Source: Gilichinskyi gelida (GTDB lineage Bacteria; Acidobacteriota; Thermoanaerobaculia; Gp7-AA8). Taken from it: a DNA stretch of 64,000 bases. Numbering within the stretch: the stretch's first letter is position 1; each line of letters begins with the position of its first letter. Position numbers and translations under genes: made by a program. The stretch is from the NCBI GenBank assembly GCA_038040385.1, contig JBBPII010000021.1, positions 1-64,000 on the forward strand, given 5' to 3'. Below are positions 37,668-45,776 of this stretch, piece by piece. A model generated the notes under the pieces. That model had not been told where the DNA came from. It was given only the letters and a program-made list of their open reading frames with translations, and did not search any database.

Positions 37668-38381
37668 ATGCTGCCGTGGAAAGAAGCCGCCGTCGCCGAA
37701 CGGAACGCTCGCCAGGAGCTGCTGCGCCTCTTCCGCGGGCAGTCGCACGACCTGAAGTCGCCGCTCTTCGTCATCCAGGGATTCATCGAGCTGCTGCTCG
37801 CCGATCACGCCGACAAACTCGACGAGGAAGGGCAGGATTTTCTCGGCCGCATCCGCGGCAGCAGCGATCAGATGAAGAAGGTCATCGATGAGATCTCCCA
37901 CATCGTGAAGCTGCTCTCGCGACCGAACGCGTCGCGGCCCACGCCGCTGCGCGAGATCGTCGAGGAGGCCCTGCTCAAATACAACTATCTGATCGATGAG
38001 GGCGGCGTGCGCGTGGACCTCCCGGCCGATTTGCCGACCGTCAACGTCGATGAAGAGAAGATGCGCGAGGCCATCGGCGCGCTGATCTCCAACGCACTCT
38101 CGTTCAATGACCGCCCCAAGGGCGAGCGCACCATCGCCATCGACTGCAGCGCCGACCCCGCCGGCTACCGCCTCTCGGTGCGCGACAACGGGATGGGCAT
38201 CGATCCCCGCTACACCCACCAGATCTTCGACCTCGGCCTCAAGCTCGACAAATCGCGCGGCGGCGGCCCCGGCTACGGCCTCTACCTCGCCAAACGCATC
38301 GCCGAAGGGCACGGCGGGTCGATCAACGTGGAGAGCGCGCTGGAGCAAGGGAGCACGTTTTCGATGACGATCCCGAGGTAG
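37668..38381 (+). CDS. soluble histidine kinase (HisKA + HATPase, no sensor domain)
   Basis: 237 residues from ATG 37668. The H-box is GQSHDLKSPLFVIQGFIELL with the phospho-His near residue 27. HATPase motifs are an N-box-like AIGALISNALSFND, G1 DNGMGID and G2 GPGYGLYLAKRIAEGHGG. There is no signal, membrane span, PAS/GAF or receiver domain, and no response regulator gene adjacent. It probably acts on an input delivered by another protein; the neighbouring cyanophycinase-like protein is a candidate by position only. Confidence 0.85.
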   Translation: MLPWKEAAVAERNARQELLRLFRGQSHDLKSPLFVIQGFIELLLADHADKLDEEGQDFLGRIRGSSDQMKKVIDEISHIVKLLSRPNASRPTPLREIVEEALLKYNYLIDEGGVRVDLPADLPTVNVDEEKMREAIGALISNALSFNDRPKGERTIAIDCSADPAGYRLSVRDNGMGIDPRYTHQIFDLGLKLDKSRGGGPGYGLYLAKRIAEGHGGSINVESALEQGSTFSMTIPR

Positions 38382-38408
38382 TTGTCAGTTGCCAGTTCCC
38401 CGTTGCAA
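38378..38408. repeat. GTTGTCAGTTGCC-type repeat
   Basis: GTAGTTGTCAGTTGCCAGTT is followed by CCCCGTTGCAACG, a short run of GTTG-units as in the inverted tandem repeat families. It fills the spacer between the convergent histidine kinase and RlpA-like genes. Confidence 0.45.
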
Positions 38409-38410
38409 CG

Positions 38411-38911
38411 CTACGGCAGCGGCTCCTCGCCCGGCAGAGCGATGATGCGGACGTAAACCCAGCGGTCCTCGGCCACGTCGACGCCGAGGGCCCGGGCGGC
38501 GGACTGCGAGAGGTCGATGGCGAACTTCTTCACGTAGGGGCCGCGGTCGTTCACCCGCACGCGGATCGACTTCCCGGTCGCGCGCGACCTCAGCTCCAGC
38601 CAGCAGCCGAGAGGGAGGGTCAGGTGCGCAGCGGTCAACCGCCGGTGGCGGTAGCGCTCACCGTTGGCGGTCAGCGTCCCTTCCAACGACGTCGAGTAGT
38701 AACTGGCCAGGCCGCCGAGGCGGTGCTTGACGGCCAGCGCGGCGTATTTCAACAGGCGAAGCTTGAACGGGGCGGGCGTGACGACGGGGGCGGGCGGCGG
38801 GGCGGGCTCGGGGCGGAGCCGGTAGTGATCCTCGCAGAGGAAGGACTGTGCCTGCGCCGCCGACGCGCCCAATAACATGATTACGACCAGAAACCTCATA
38901 AGCGCAACCAT
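38411..38911 (-). CDS. RlpA-like (double-psi beta-barrel) exported protein
   Basis: 166 residues with a signal peptide (MRFLVVIMLLGASAAQAQS from the second Met, 38899). A Pro-rich linker follows, then a DPBB domain with GLASYYSTSLEGTLTANGE (near 66-85), LPLGCWLEL and RVNDRGPYVKKFAIDLSQSA. The catalytic-type Asp of VNDRGPY is kept. RlpA proteins cleave denuded peptidoglycan glycan strands; here the SPOR domain is absent. It is divergent from a lytic transglycosylase 46 nt away, suggesting linked cell-wall turnover. Confidence 0.83.
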   Translation of the reverse strand: MVALMRFLVVIMLLGASAAQAQSFLCEDHYRLRPEPAPPPAPVVTPAPFKLRLLKYAALAVKHRLGGLASYYSTSLEGTLTANGERYRHRRLTAAHLTLPLGCWLELRSRATGKSIRVRVNDRGPYVKKFAIDLSQSAARALGVDVAEDRWVYVRIIALPGEEPLP

Positions 38912-38957
38912 CTAAACATGTTTTAGCGGGCTCGGCCAAACTGGCACCTAACTTCTT

Positions 38958-39875
38958 ATGGATGAGCCGGTTATCGTGGCGCCTCGATTGCAAATAATCG
39001 TCAACATGGGTGAGCTGAAGACGTCCCGGCCATTTCAGCAGCGCTTTCTCGATGGCTACGACCGCCATGAACTTCGAAGTGAGGTCAGGAAGGTCAAACC
39101 GAAGCGTTCGCTGAGCGGTTTACGCAAAAAGTACGCGCCCTGGGCGCTCGGCGGAGCGCTGGCCATCGGCGGGATGGGAATCCCACTGAAGATCGGTCAA
39201 ATGCTGAAGGACACGCAGACGCCAGCGACCCGGCAGGCGCCCGACGGGGAGCCGGAAAAAGCCACCACCAGGCAAATCGAGAGCGACCTCAGCAGCGCGC
39301 AGCGCATCGCGTCCGCGGTTGCCGGCGGCGTCAGCAGCGCGGTGCAGGACGTCGCAGCGACGGTTGCGCCCACCAACGTGGCGGAAAGAGTCGCCGAGGC
39401 GCCGGTGAAACTGGCGCTGATGACCGAGGACGTGAAGCACGCCTTCTTCAAGGCGGAGATTCCGTTCGGGTCGCTGATCTACAGCGAGGCGAAGAAGAAC
39501 AACCTCCCGCCTGAGCTGGTCGCCGCGGTGGCGCACACGGAGTCGAAGTTCGTTCCCACCGCGCGCTCGCACGCCGGCGCGGTTGGACTGATGCAGCTCG
39601 TCCCCCGCACCGGGCGGTGGCTGGGCGCGAAGAATCTCACCGATCCCGTGCAGAACGTTCAGGCGGGGGCGAAGTACCTTCGCTACCTGACCGACCGCTT
39701 CGACGGCAACACGCAAAAAGCGATCGCCGCCTACAACGCCGGCGAGGGCAACGTGCGTCGCTTCGGCGGCATCCCGCCGTTCCGCGAAACGCGAAACTAC
39801 GTCTCGCGCGTACAGAACTACCAGCGCGACCTCGGCGCGCGGTTCGACAACCACGTCGCGGGCCTCAGCGAGTAG
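38958..39875 (+). CDS. membrane-anchored lytic transglycosylase (SLT fold)
   Basis: 305 residues. A basic N-terminus leads into one helix (residues 60-80, ALGGALAIGGMGIPLKIG), then an Ala/Val-rich linker. An SLT domain spans ~168-290: catalytic E195 in VAHTESKF, GAVGLMQLVPRTGRWLG, VQAGAKYLRYL and AAYNAGEGNV. It cleaves the MurNAc-GlcNAc bond to 1,6-anhydroMurNAc products. The type II anchoring is inferred. Confidence 0.88.
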   Translation: MDEPVIVAPRLQIIVNMGELKTSRPFQQRFLDGYDRHELRSEVRKVKPKRSLSGLRKKYAPWALGGALAIGGMGIPLKIGQMLKDTQTPATRQAPDGEPEKATTRQIESDLSSAQRIASAVAGGVSSAVQDVAATVAPTNVAERVAEAPVKLALMTEDVKHAFFKAEIPFGSLIYSEAKKNNLPPELVAAVAHTESKFVPTARSHAGAVGLMQLVPRTGRWLGAKNLTDPVQNVQAGAKYLRYLTDRFDGNTQKAIAAYNAGEGNVRRFGGIPPFRETRNYVSRVQNYQRDLGARFDNHVAGLSE

Positions 39876-39887
39876 CCGGCGACTACA

Positions 39888-40316
39888 ATGGCCCGCATGT
39901 CGGGCAAACGGCTGCTCGTCGGCGTCATCGTCATGGGCGTGCTCGTTCCATTGGCGATCTTCTACCTGCTAGGCCTCGATTCGCTCGGCCAGCTCTTCGC
40001 CATCGCCGCCACGACCTTCACCGGCTGGGGAACCGCCGACCTCTTCGCCCATCCTGGAGCGTCCACGGTTGAAAGACCGCTCGCCGGGGGCATGCGTTTC
40101 GGGAGGATTGGGAGCGACGACGGGGCGAGTGACGGGTTAGAGAACCCGTCCCACATCACATCCAGTCCGCCATCCTCTGAAGCAACTGATCGATGCTCAA
40201 GAGCCGCTCGGCGCCGTCGGACTCGCGGCGGAAGACAGCGTGGTACCACCCCTTCATCCCCACCGGGCGGTAGACGTCGTTGCCGAAGCGGAGCTTGCCG
40301 CCGGAGACGAGCTTGA
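39888..40316 (+). CDS. small membrane protein with probable read-through tail
   Basis: The first ~55 residues look real: MSGKRLLVGVIVMGVLVPLA forms a membrane helix, followed by LGQLFAIAATTFTGWGTADL. The remaining ~85 are Arg/Ser/Pro-rich and read antisense to the amidoligase gene, passing through a GACGGGTT palindrome (40131-40156) that has no stop in this frame. The native stop was probably lost or lies before 40131 in another allele. The function is unknown. Confidence 0.4.
   Translation: MARMSGKRLLVGVIVMGVLVPLAIFYLLGLDSLGQLFAIAATTFTGWGTADLFAHPGASTVERPLAGGMRFGRIGSDDGASDGLENPSHITSSPPSSEATDRCSRAARRRRTRGGRQRGTTPSSPPGGRRRCRSGACRRRRA
40131..40156. repeat. GACGGGTT-type palindrome, copy 3
   Basis: GACGGGTTAGAGAACCCGTC followed by CCACAT, a variant of the GACGGGCT family. 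It lies at the 3' end of the amidoligase-like gene. Confidence 0.65.
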
Positions 40317-41721
40317 GGAAGACCTGCTCGTAGGCGGAGCGGGTGAGGCGGCGGTCGGGGAACGGGACGCTGTACTGCTTGCGGCGGCGGTCGGCGCTGC
40401 GGCGGCGCTCGCGCGGGGTGGAAGCGCGCGGAGGCAGGAGGGCGGTGCCGCGACGGTCGAGGTACGGCGTCGGGCGCGGCGGGACCAGCCGGCCGGGCGT
40501 GTCGTTGCGACGGCGCGACGCGCGCGGCGGCGGCAGGAGCGATACGCGTTTCGGATCCTTCGTCGCGCTCACCGTCTCCAGCTCGGTGGTGAACGTCCGG
40601 CGCGCCTTTTCCCGCTCGACCACGTACTCGTCGATCGACTGACGCTCCCACGCCTGGCGCTTCTGCTGGAGCAGCGCCATCTCCGTCTCGTAGTCCTTCA
40701 GCTCGTGGATGACCATCCCCCACTTGCAGAGGTTCCCGACGTCTTCGTACCCGGTGGGGCGGTCGATCAGCTCGAGCATCGACGGCGCGCGCCCCGAGAG
40801 GACCGCGAACAGCAGGCGCACGCTGAACGGATCGGCGTATTTGCGGATCATGTGGCGGAAGAACCACGCCACCTCGCCGGCGATGCAGCGCAGCGACTTC
40901 TTCTCGCCGTACTGCGTGGCCCAGATCGGCGCGTCGATGTCGGAGGTGTAGGGGCTCTGCGCGTAGTGGAAGTCCTTCGTCAGCCATCCCTTGCGCGTGG
41001 TGTGCTTTCCGGGGATGACGCCGGCGATGATCGGAATCGGCAGCATGCGCAGGAGCGAGAGCTCGTAGCTCGGCCACGACATCACCTCGCGCACGATGCC
41101 GACGATGAGCGTGGCGGTGGCGATCATCAGCCCCGGATCGGGGGTGAAGTCGACGGTGATCTCGATGCGGTTCCCGCGCGGCCGCACGCCGACGCCCGTC
41201 GAGCGGCGGTTGCCGCCCACCACCATCACCGGGACCGGAAGGATGTACGCGAGCAGAAGAGCGAGCTTTTGGATGTTGCGCCGGCGGTTCTGTTGCCGCC
41301 GGGGGATCTCGTACGAGACGTTGTAATGGCTGCTGTACGCCTTGAGGCGGACGGTGTGGCCGTTTTGTTTCCCCCAGCGCGTGAGCTGATCGCGCACGAA
41401 GCCGATCTGCTCCCACAGATTCCGCACCATGCGCGCCGTCGACGCCGGCGCCAGCTCGATGACCGGCGTGACCACCTCGATCACGCCGCGGTCGAAGTAG
41501 ACCGCGCCGCCGGTGGGGAGCTGCAATGACGACTTCTCCCGGACGAGCAGCGGCCGGTCGATGAAACTGCTGGGGTGCTTCCAGTAAGCCTCTGGATTGA
41601 TCTCTTGTTCGTCCAGCCAGACGTTGAACTCGGACTCCATGCCGATGACCGGCATGTCCAGCCATGTGCGCCGCGCCCGAAGTCGCTCGCTGGCAATTTC
41701 GTCTTTTAGATTCAAAGGCAT
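40156..41721 (-). CDS. amidoligase-like protein (glutamine-synthetase/GCS-fold carboxylate-amine ligase, putative)
   Basis: 521 residues from ATG 41721. The N-terminal ~380 residues carry acidic metal-binding-type motifs of the GCS2/amidoligase fold: PVIGMESEFNVW (24-35), RGVIEVVTPVIEL (78-90) and YSSHYNVSYEI (~134-145). Further motifs are RIEITVDFTPDPG and a Lys/Arg-rich RMLPIPIIAGVIPGKHTTRKG. A Pro/Arg-rich low-complexity stretch (~400-460) precedes a C-terminal domain ending in GKLRFGNDVYRPVGMKGWYH. Such enzymes form amide or peptide bonds with ATP; the substrate is unknown and the family call is by motif only. It is the last gene of the aminotransferase/serine hydrolase/M15 run. Confidence 0.55.
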   Translation of the reverse strand: MPLNLKDEIASERLRARRTWLDMPVIGMESEFNVWLDEQEINPEAYWKHPSSFIDRPLLVREKSSLQLPTGGAVYFDRGVIEVVTPVIELAPASTARMVRNLWEQIGFVRDQLTRWGKQNGHTVRLKAYSSHYNVSYEIPRRQQNRRRNIQKLALLLAYILPVPVMVVGGNRRSTGVGVRPRGNRIEITVDFTPDPGLMIATATLIVGIVREVMSWPSYELSLLRMLPIPIIAGVIPGKHTTRKGWLTKDFHYAQSPYTSDIDAPIWATQYGEKKSLRCIAGEVAWFFRHMIRKYADPFSVRLLFAVLSGRAPSMLELIDRPTGYEDVGNLCKWGMVIHELKDYETEMALLQQKRQAWERQSIDEYVVEREKARRTFTTELETVSATKDPKRVSLLPPPRASRRRNDTPGRLVPPRPTPYLDRRGTALLPPRASTPRERRRSADRRRKQYSVPFPDRRLTRSAYEQVFLKLVSGGKLRFGNDVYRPVGMKGWYHAVFRRESDGAERLLSIDQLLQRMADWM

Positions 41722-41794
41722 GCGAAGAACCCGGGGAGGAACGAGGACTGCGGCAAGGTCAATTGCAAACGGTAAACCAGCCGATTTGGACCAA

Positions 41795-41850
41795 TGCAGG
41801 ACGGGCTTCAGCCCGTCGTCTCGTCCGGACGGGCTGAAGCCCGTCCTACA
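41795..41850. repeat. double GACGGGCT-type palindrome, copies 4 and 5
   Basis: TGCAGGACGGGCTTCAGCCC and GTCCGGACGGGCTGAAGCCC are arranged as an inverted pair about GTCGTCTCGTCC. On the minus strand it encodes the last residues of the M15 peptidase (DETTG) and its TGA. Confidence 0.75.
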
Positions 41851-42530
41851 TCGTCCCCCGCGCGCCGCTCCCGCCTCCTGCGGTCCTCGAACGCGAACCG
41901 CGGACGGGCTTCCTGCGGTACTTCCATCCTGTCCTCGCTGATCTCCCGGGGGACGACTGTGATGTAGCCGAGGTCGACGTGGACATGATCGTCGGCGGTG
42001 TTGCCGGTGACGTGGCCGAACGGATAGACGACGATGTCGTCTGAGACGCCCTCGGCCACTTCGTTGAACTTCTCGATCGTGTCCTTCGTCTTCAGGATGG
42101 TCGCGCCGATGCGGTAGACGTCGGCGGCGGTGCCCCACATGTGCGGCGTGGCGTGCGTCGACATCTTGTGCATCGGCGAGCGGTAGCCGCCGTTGACGGC
42201 GACGTGCACCGAGGCGCCGGCGGCGGCGCGGAACTGCTCGAGGTAGAACGCCAGCACGCGGACGGCGCACGGGATGTAGCGGGGAAACTGCTGGAGCCGC
42301 TCCGCCTCCCGGAGGTCGACGAGGATGAATTCGTTGAGGCCGAAGTGCGGCGTCAGGCGGATGGCCTGCGCCGCTTCGTGCGACGGTACTTCGTAGAAGT
42401 ATCGCGGGAGGCGATGGCGGCGTTTCTGTTCGTCGAGCAGCATTTCGCCCGGTTTGAGGAGGGTGCGCAGCTCGTCGTCGAGGTCGCAGGCGTCGATCAC
42501 TTTGATCGACTCGCCAAGGCCGTCACTCAT
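41808..42530 (-). CDS. M15-family (VanY/D,D-carboxypeptidase-like) metallopeptidase, no export signal
   Basis: 240 residues. The M15 zinc motifs are intact: GGYRSPMHK (114-122), H130-x6-D137 (HMWGTAAD) and D181-H182-x-H184 (DDHVHVDLGY). There is no signal peptide or membrane helix. These enzymes cleave D-Ala or D-Ala-D-X termini or related peptides. Its start overlaps the serine hydrolase stop by 8 nt. The Arg-rich C-terminal tail and stop are encoded by a repeat, so the last ~20 residues may be adventitious. Confidence 0.78.
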   Translation of the reverse strand: MSDGLGESIKVIDACDLDDELRTLLKPGEMLLDEQKRRHRLPRYFYEVPSHEAAQAIRLTPHFGLNEFILVDLREAERLQQFPRYIPCAVRVLAFYLEQFRAAAGASVHVAVNGGYRSPMHKMSTHATPHMWGTAADVYRIGATILKTKDTIEKFNEVAEGVSDDIVVYPFGHVTGNTADDHVHVDLGYITVVPREISEDRMEVPQEARPRFAFEDRRRRERRAGDDVGRASARPDETTG

Positions 42531-43413
42531 AGATCATTCCGGCGAGCGTGTTGAAGATGTCTCGCGAGACGTCGGCCACCGCCGTCCCCCGCCCGCCTTC
42601 CGCCGCGAACTGCGTGAGGATCACCAGGACGTACGGCTTCCGGTTCTCGAGGTAGACGATCCCCGCGTCGTGGTGGACGGTGGAGATGTTGCCGGTCTTG
42701 TGCGCCACGCGCGCCGCTTTCGGCAGTCCTGCGGGAATGCCGCTGCGGTACTGCTGCTCGAGCAGGATGTTGAGCATCTCGTCGCAAGCATGCTTCGAAT
42801 ATGCCTTCCCCTCGGCGATGAGGCGAAGCAGTTTGAGGAGTCCGGTCGCCGTCACCTCGTTGTTCAGGCCCGCCTCGAACGCCGCCTGATCCTCGACGCC
42901 GCGGAGAATGCGTATCCCGTCGATGTCCAGCTCGTCGAGCGCCTTCTGGATGATGTCGATGCCGAGGATGTCGACCAGAAGGTTGGTGGCGAGATTGCTC
43001 GACTTGGTGATCATCCAGTACGCCAGCTCGCGCACGGTGAGCGTCTTGCCGAGATGGCCGTAGACGTCGGGATCGGCGTCGCGGGCGAGGTCCAGCATGA
43101 ACGGCTCCCGATTGACGATGCTGGTGAAGCGGTTGCGCACGTGCACCGCCGAGTCGAGCGACAGATCCCCGCGCTCCACCTGCCGGAAAACGCCGAGGAG
43201 CACGGCGAGCTTCATCGTCGACGCGGCGTGGAAGTAGAAGTCGGCGTTGTACGACCATTGAATGGTCGTCTCGGCGTCGAAGAAGGAGATGCCGAGGTTC
43301 TCCAGCCCGTGCTGCTGCTTGATCTTCAGGACGTTGCGGTACAGCGAGACCTCGGACGCCGCGACGGAATCTTTCGGCGCCGCGAGCGGGATCTTTGCTT
43401 CGACTGCGGCCAT
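42523..43413 (-). CDS. class A beta-lactamase-fold serine hydrolase, no export signal
   Basis: 296 residues from ATG 43413 (a TTG at 43422 is possible). The active-site set is S65-x-x-K68 (STMK), S138-S-N140 (the SDN loop with Ser for Asp) and K239-T-G (HKTGNIS), with an acidic E174 in the omega-loop region. No signal peptide is seen, so a cytoplasmic peptidase or amidase role is as likely as antibiotic resistance. It is translationally coupled to the M15 gene and 33 nt downstream of the aminotransferase gene. Confidence 0.8.
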   Translation of the reverse strand: MAAVEAKIPLAAPKDSVAASEVSLYRNVLKIKQQHGLENLGISFFDAETTIQWSYNADFYFHAASTMKLAVLLGVFRQVERGDLSLDSAVHVRNRFTSIVNREPFMLDLARDADPDVYGHLGKTLTVRELAYWMITKSSNLATNLLVDILGIDIIQKALDELDIDGIRILRGVEDQAAFEAGLNNEVTATGLLKLLRLIAEGKAYSKHACDEMLNILLEQQYRSGIPAGLPKAARVAHKTGNISTVHHDAGIVYLENRKPYVLVILTQFAAEGGRGTAVADVSRDIFNTLAGMIYE

Positions 43414-43446
43414 CAGAGCCAATGGTAAGCAAGTTTCGGGCAGACG

Positions 43447-44562
43447 CTAGCGGCCAATCGCGCGGAGGTAGCGCCCAATTCTTTCGATGCCCGTCCCGAT
43501 CTCCTCCGGCGGCGCGGCGAATGAGATCCGCACGAAGCCCTCGCCGAGCGCGCCGAAGGCCACGCCGGGGATGACCAGCACTGCCGCGTCGGTGGCCAGC
43601 GCTTTGGCGAGATAGAGCGTGTCGCACGTCGGCACCGGAGCGAAGGCGTAGAACGCGCCGGCAGGCGGCGGCACCTTCGCCTCCAGCTCGCGCTCGATGG
43701 CGTAAAGCGCCGCCTCGCGCTGGTCGCGGAATTGCGCGCGGACGCCCTCGAGCCACCCGGCGTTCCACGCGGCGTCGGCCAGGATCATTTCGGCCAGCGA
43801 CTGCGAGAACGACGAGGCGCACGTGGCGATGTACTGGTGCGCGGTGACGATCGGCTTCATCAGCGCCTCGCGCGCCATCACCCATCCGAGGCGCAGACCG
43901 GTCATCGAATGGCTCTTCGACATCCCGTCGACGACGATGAAGTTGTCCGACATCCCGCGCATCGTCGGCGGCGGCGCGTCGTACCAGATCTCGCGATAGA
44001 TCTCGTCGGCCACGACGAGAGGCCCGGCCTCGGCGATCGCTTTCAGAGTTTCCTCATCGACGACCGCGCCGAGCGGATTGGACGGCGAGTTGATGACGAT
44101 CAACTTCGTGCGCGCCGTGATCTTCGACAGCACGGCGCCGGCGGTGAGGCGCCACTCCGGCGGCTCGATGTCGTACGCCACCGGCGTCGCGCCCGCCAGC
44201 CGCGCGAGCGTGGCGTAGGAGACGAAGCCGGGATTCGGCACCAGCACCTCGTCGCCGGGATCGACGAAGGCCTGGAAGATGGCGAAGAGCCCCTCCTGCG
44301 TCCCCGCCGTGACGCAGATCTCGCTCTTCGGATCGAACGGCGTTCCAGCGACGAGCAGCTTGCGCAAAGCGAGCGAGCCGGCGTTCGGCGTGTAGTGCCA
44401 CGAGCCGGTGGTCGCCGCGCGGCGGGCGAAGTCGCGCAGGGTCTGGTCAGGCTCGATGTTCGGCTCGCCGATGCCGAGGTTGGTCGACAGCGGCGTCGCC
44501 AGGGCGTTGATCTGCCGGATGAGCGAGATCTCGATTCCGTCCATCCGGCGCGCGGCTTTCAT
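43447..44562 (-). CDS. class I/II PLP-dependent aminotransferase
   Basis: 371 residues from ATG 44562. PLP residues are visible: K216 in DGMSKSHSMTGLRLGW (Schiff base), N162 in SPSNPLG, and D186 and Y189 in VVADEIYREIWY. The N-terminal NLGIGEPNIEPD and LHYTPNAGSLALR-like (SWHYTPNAGSLALRKLL) resemble the AspC/PatA-type fold I enzymes. It heads the four-gene minus-strand run, and the amino acid substrate is unknown. If the run is a pathway, it could supply an amino acid to the amidoligase. Confidence 0.88.
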   Translation of the reverse strand: MKAARRMDGIEISLIRQINALATPLSTNLGIGEPNIEPDQTLRDFARRAATTGSWHYTPNAGSLALRKLLVAGTPFDPKSEICVTAGTQEGLFAIFQAFVDPGDEVLVPNPGFVSYATLARLAGATPVAYDIEPPEWRLTAGAVLSKITARTKLIVINSPSNPLGAVVDEETLKAIAEAGPLVVADEIYREIWYDAPPPTMRGMSDNFIVVDGMSKSHSMTGLRLGWVMAREALMKPIVTAHQYIATCASSFSQSLAEMILADAAWNAGWLEGVRAQFRDQREAALYAIERELEAKVPPPAGAFYAFAPVPTCDTLYLAKALATDAAVLVIPGVAFGALGEGFVRISFAAPPEEIGTGIERIGRYLRAIGR

Positions 44563-44599
44563 GGCTGAGACTATACTCACGCCTCTCGGGAGGAGTGAC

Positions 44600-45175
44600 A
44601 TGAACCGCATTCTTCTTCTGCTCTCCGTCGTGATTCTGATCATTGCCTGCAACAAGGCGCCCGAACAGACCACCTCCGCCACCGCACCACCCACCGCCAC
44701 CACCGCCCCCACCGCCGCTTCGGCGACCTCGGAGGCCGCACCTGCAGCCGCATCGGCAACATCGGCTCCCGCCGCTGCCGCGCCGGCGGCCGCCGGCGCG
44801 ATCGCCACGCAGGAGACGAACTGGAAGGGGATCTCCGCCGCTGTGACCGAGTTCCGGCGCAAGGGGAACACCCTGACGGCGAAAGTACAAATCGTGAATC
44901 ACGGCTTGGAGAGTCCGCAGGCCGAAGTCAAATTCGATGAGGTCTATCTCATCGATACCAGCGCGGGGAAGAAATACAACGTGCTCCGGGACGAGAAGGG
45001 CGCCTACATCGCCTCGCTGAGAAGCGGGTGGGGAGATCGCTGGTACGACACGATGAAACCGGGCGAGTCGTATCTGCTGTGGATGAAGTTCCCCGCCCCG
45101 CCGCCCGAAGTCAAAGTCATCTCGCTGCAGCTCCCCAGCACGCCGCCGTTCGAGGACCTCAACATTCAGGAGTGA
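44600..45175 (+). CDS. lipoprotein with Ala/Thr/Pro linker and Ig-like C-terminal domain
   Basis: 191 residues from ATG 44600 with AGGAG 5 nt upstream. Lipobox LIIAC (Cys17) is followed by a long Ala/Thr/Ser/Pro-rich flexible linker (~20-70). A compact domain with AVTEFRRKGNTLTAKVQIVN and SYLLWMKFPAPPPEVKVISL is probably beta-sandwich. No enzyme motif is seen. It is 3 nt upstream of the OmpA-like gene, so they are cotranscribed. Confidence 0.7.
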   Translation: MNRILLLLSVVILIIACNKAPEQTTSATAPPTATTAPTAASATSEAAPAAASATSAPAAAAPAAAGAIATQETNWKGISAAVTEFRRKGNTLTAKVQIVNHGLESPQAEVKFDEVYLIDTSAGKKYNVLRDEKGAYIASLRSGWGDRWYDTMKPGESYLLWMKFPAPPPEVKVISLQLPSTPPFEDLNIQE

Positions 45176-45178
45176 GGC

Positions 45179-45772
45179 ATGGGCGCGCTCCTCGCTCTCC
45201 TGCTGGCGTTCACCGACCCGTGGGCGCCTGACACCGAAGCCGCCGCCGAGGCCGCGGTGGCGCGCCTCGGCGCGAACCGCGCGATGACCCTCGTGCCGCA
45301 GGTCCTCAACATCGTCGGCCTCGAGGCCATGGGACTCGTCGGCCAGTCGAGCGGTCTGGTGGCCAACGTGCAGGGACTGCAACAGGCCATGCGCGACCTC
45401 GGCGCGCAGGAGACCGCGCTGGAGATCACGATCGACCTCCCAGCCGACGTGCTCTTCGACTTCGACAAGGCCGACATCCGCGCCGACGCGGCGAAAGCGC
45501 TCGCGCAGCTCGCCACGATCATCCGCGCGCAATCGAAAGGCCGCGCGCGCCTCGAAGGCCACACCGACTCCAAAGGCGACGACGCCTACAACCAGAAGCT
45601 CTCTGAGCGCCGCGCCGAGTCGGTGCGTAAATGGCTGGTGGAAAAAGAGGGCATCGACAACGCCCGGCTCAGTACCAAGGGATGGGGCGAGACGAAGCCG
45701 GTCGCGCCGAACGACACGGACGCGAACCGGCAGAAGAACCGGCGACTACAGGCAATCGTGGAGAAAATGTAG
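45179..45772 (+). CDS. OmpA-C-like peptidoglycan-binding protein
   Basis: 197 residues. A short hydrophobic N-terminus (MGALLALLLAFTDPWAP) is a possible signal. The OmpA-C domain spans ~85-197 with PADVLFDFDKADIRADAAKA, LEGHTDSKGDDAYNQKLSER and NRQKNRRLQAIVEKM, including the Asp/Arg residues that bind diaminopimelate. It tethers the envelope to peptidoglycan, working with the lipoprotein upstream. Confidence 0.87.
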   Translation: MGALLALLLAFTDPWAPDTEAAAEAAVARLGANRAMTLVPQVLNIVGLEAMGLVGQSSGLVANVQGLQQAMRDLGAQETALEITIDLPADVLFDFDKADIRADAAKALAQLATIIRAQSKGRARLEGHTDSKGDDAYNQKLSERRAESVRKWLVEKEGIDNARLSTKGWGETKPVAPNDTDANRQKNRRLQAIVEKM

Positions 45773-45776
45773 GACA

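Noticed and set aside
42523..43413. Antibiotic-resistance beta-lactamase
   Set aside because: The active-site triad is present, but there is no signal peptide, SDN is SSN, and it is embedded in a peptidase/ligase operon. A resistance role is not supported.
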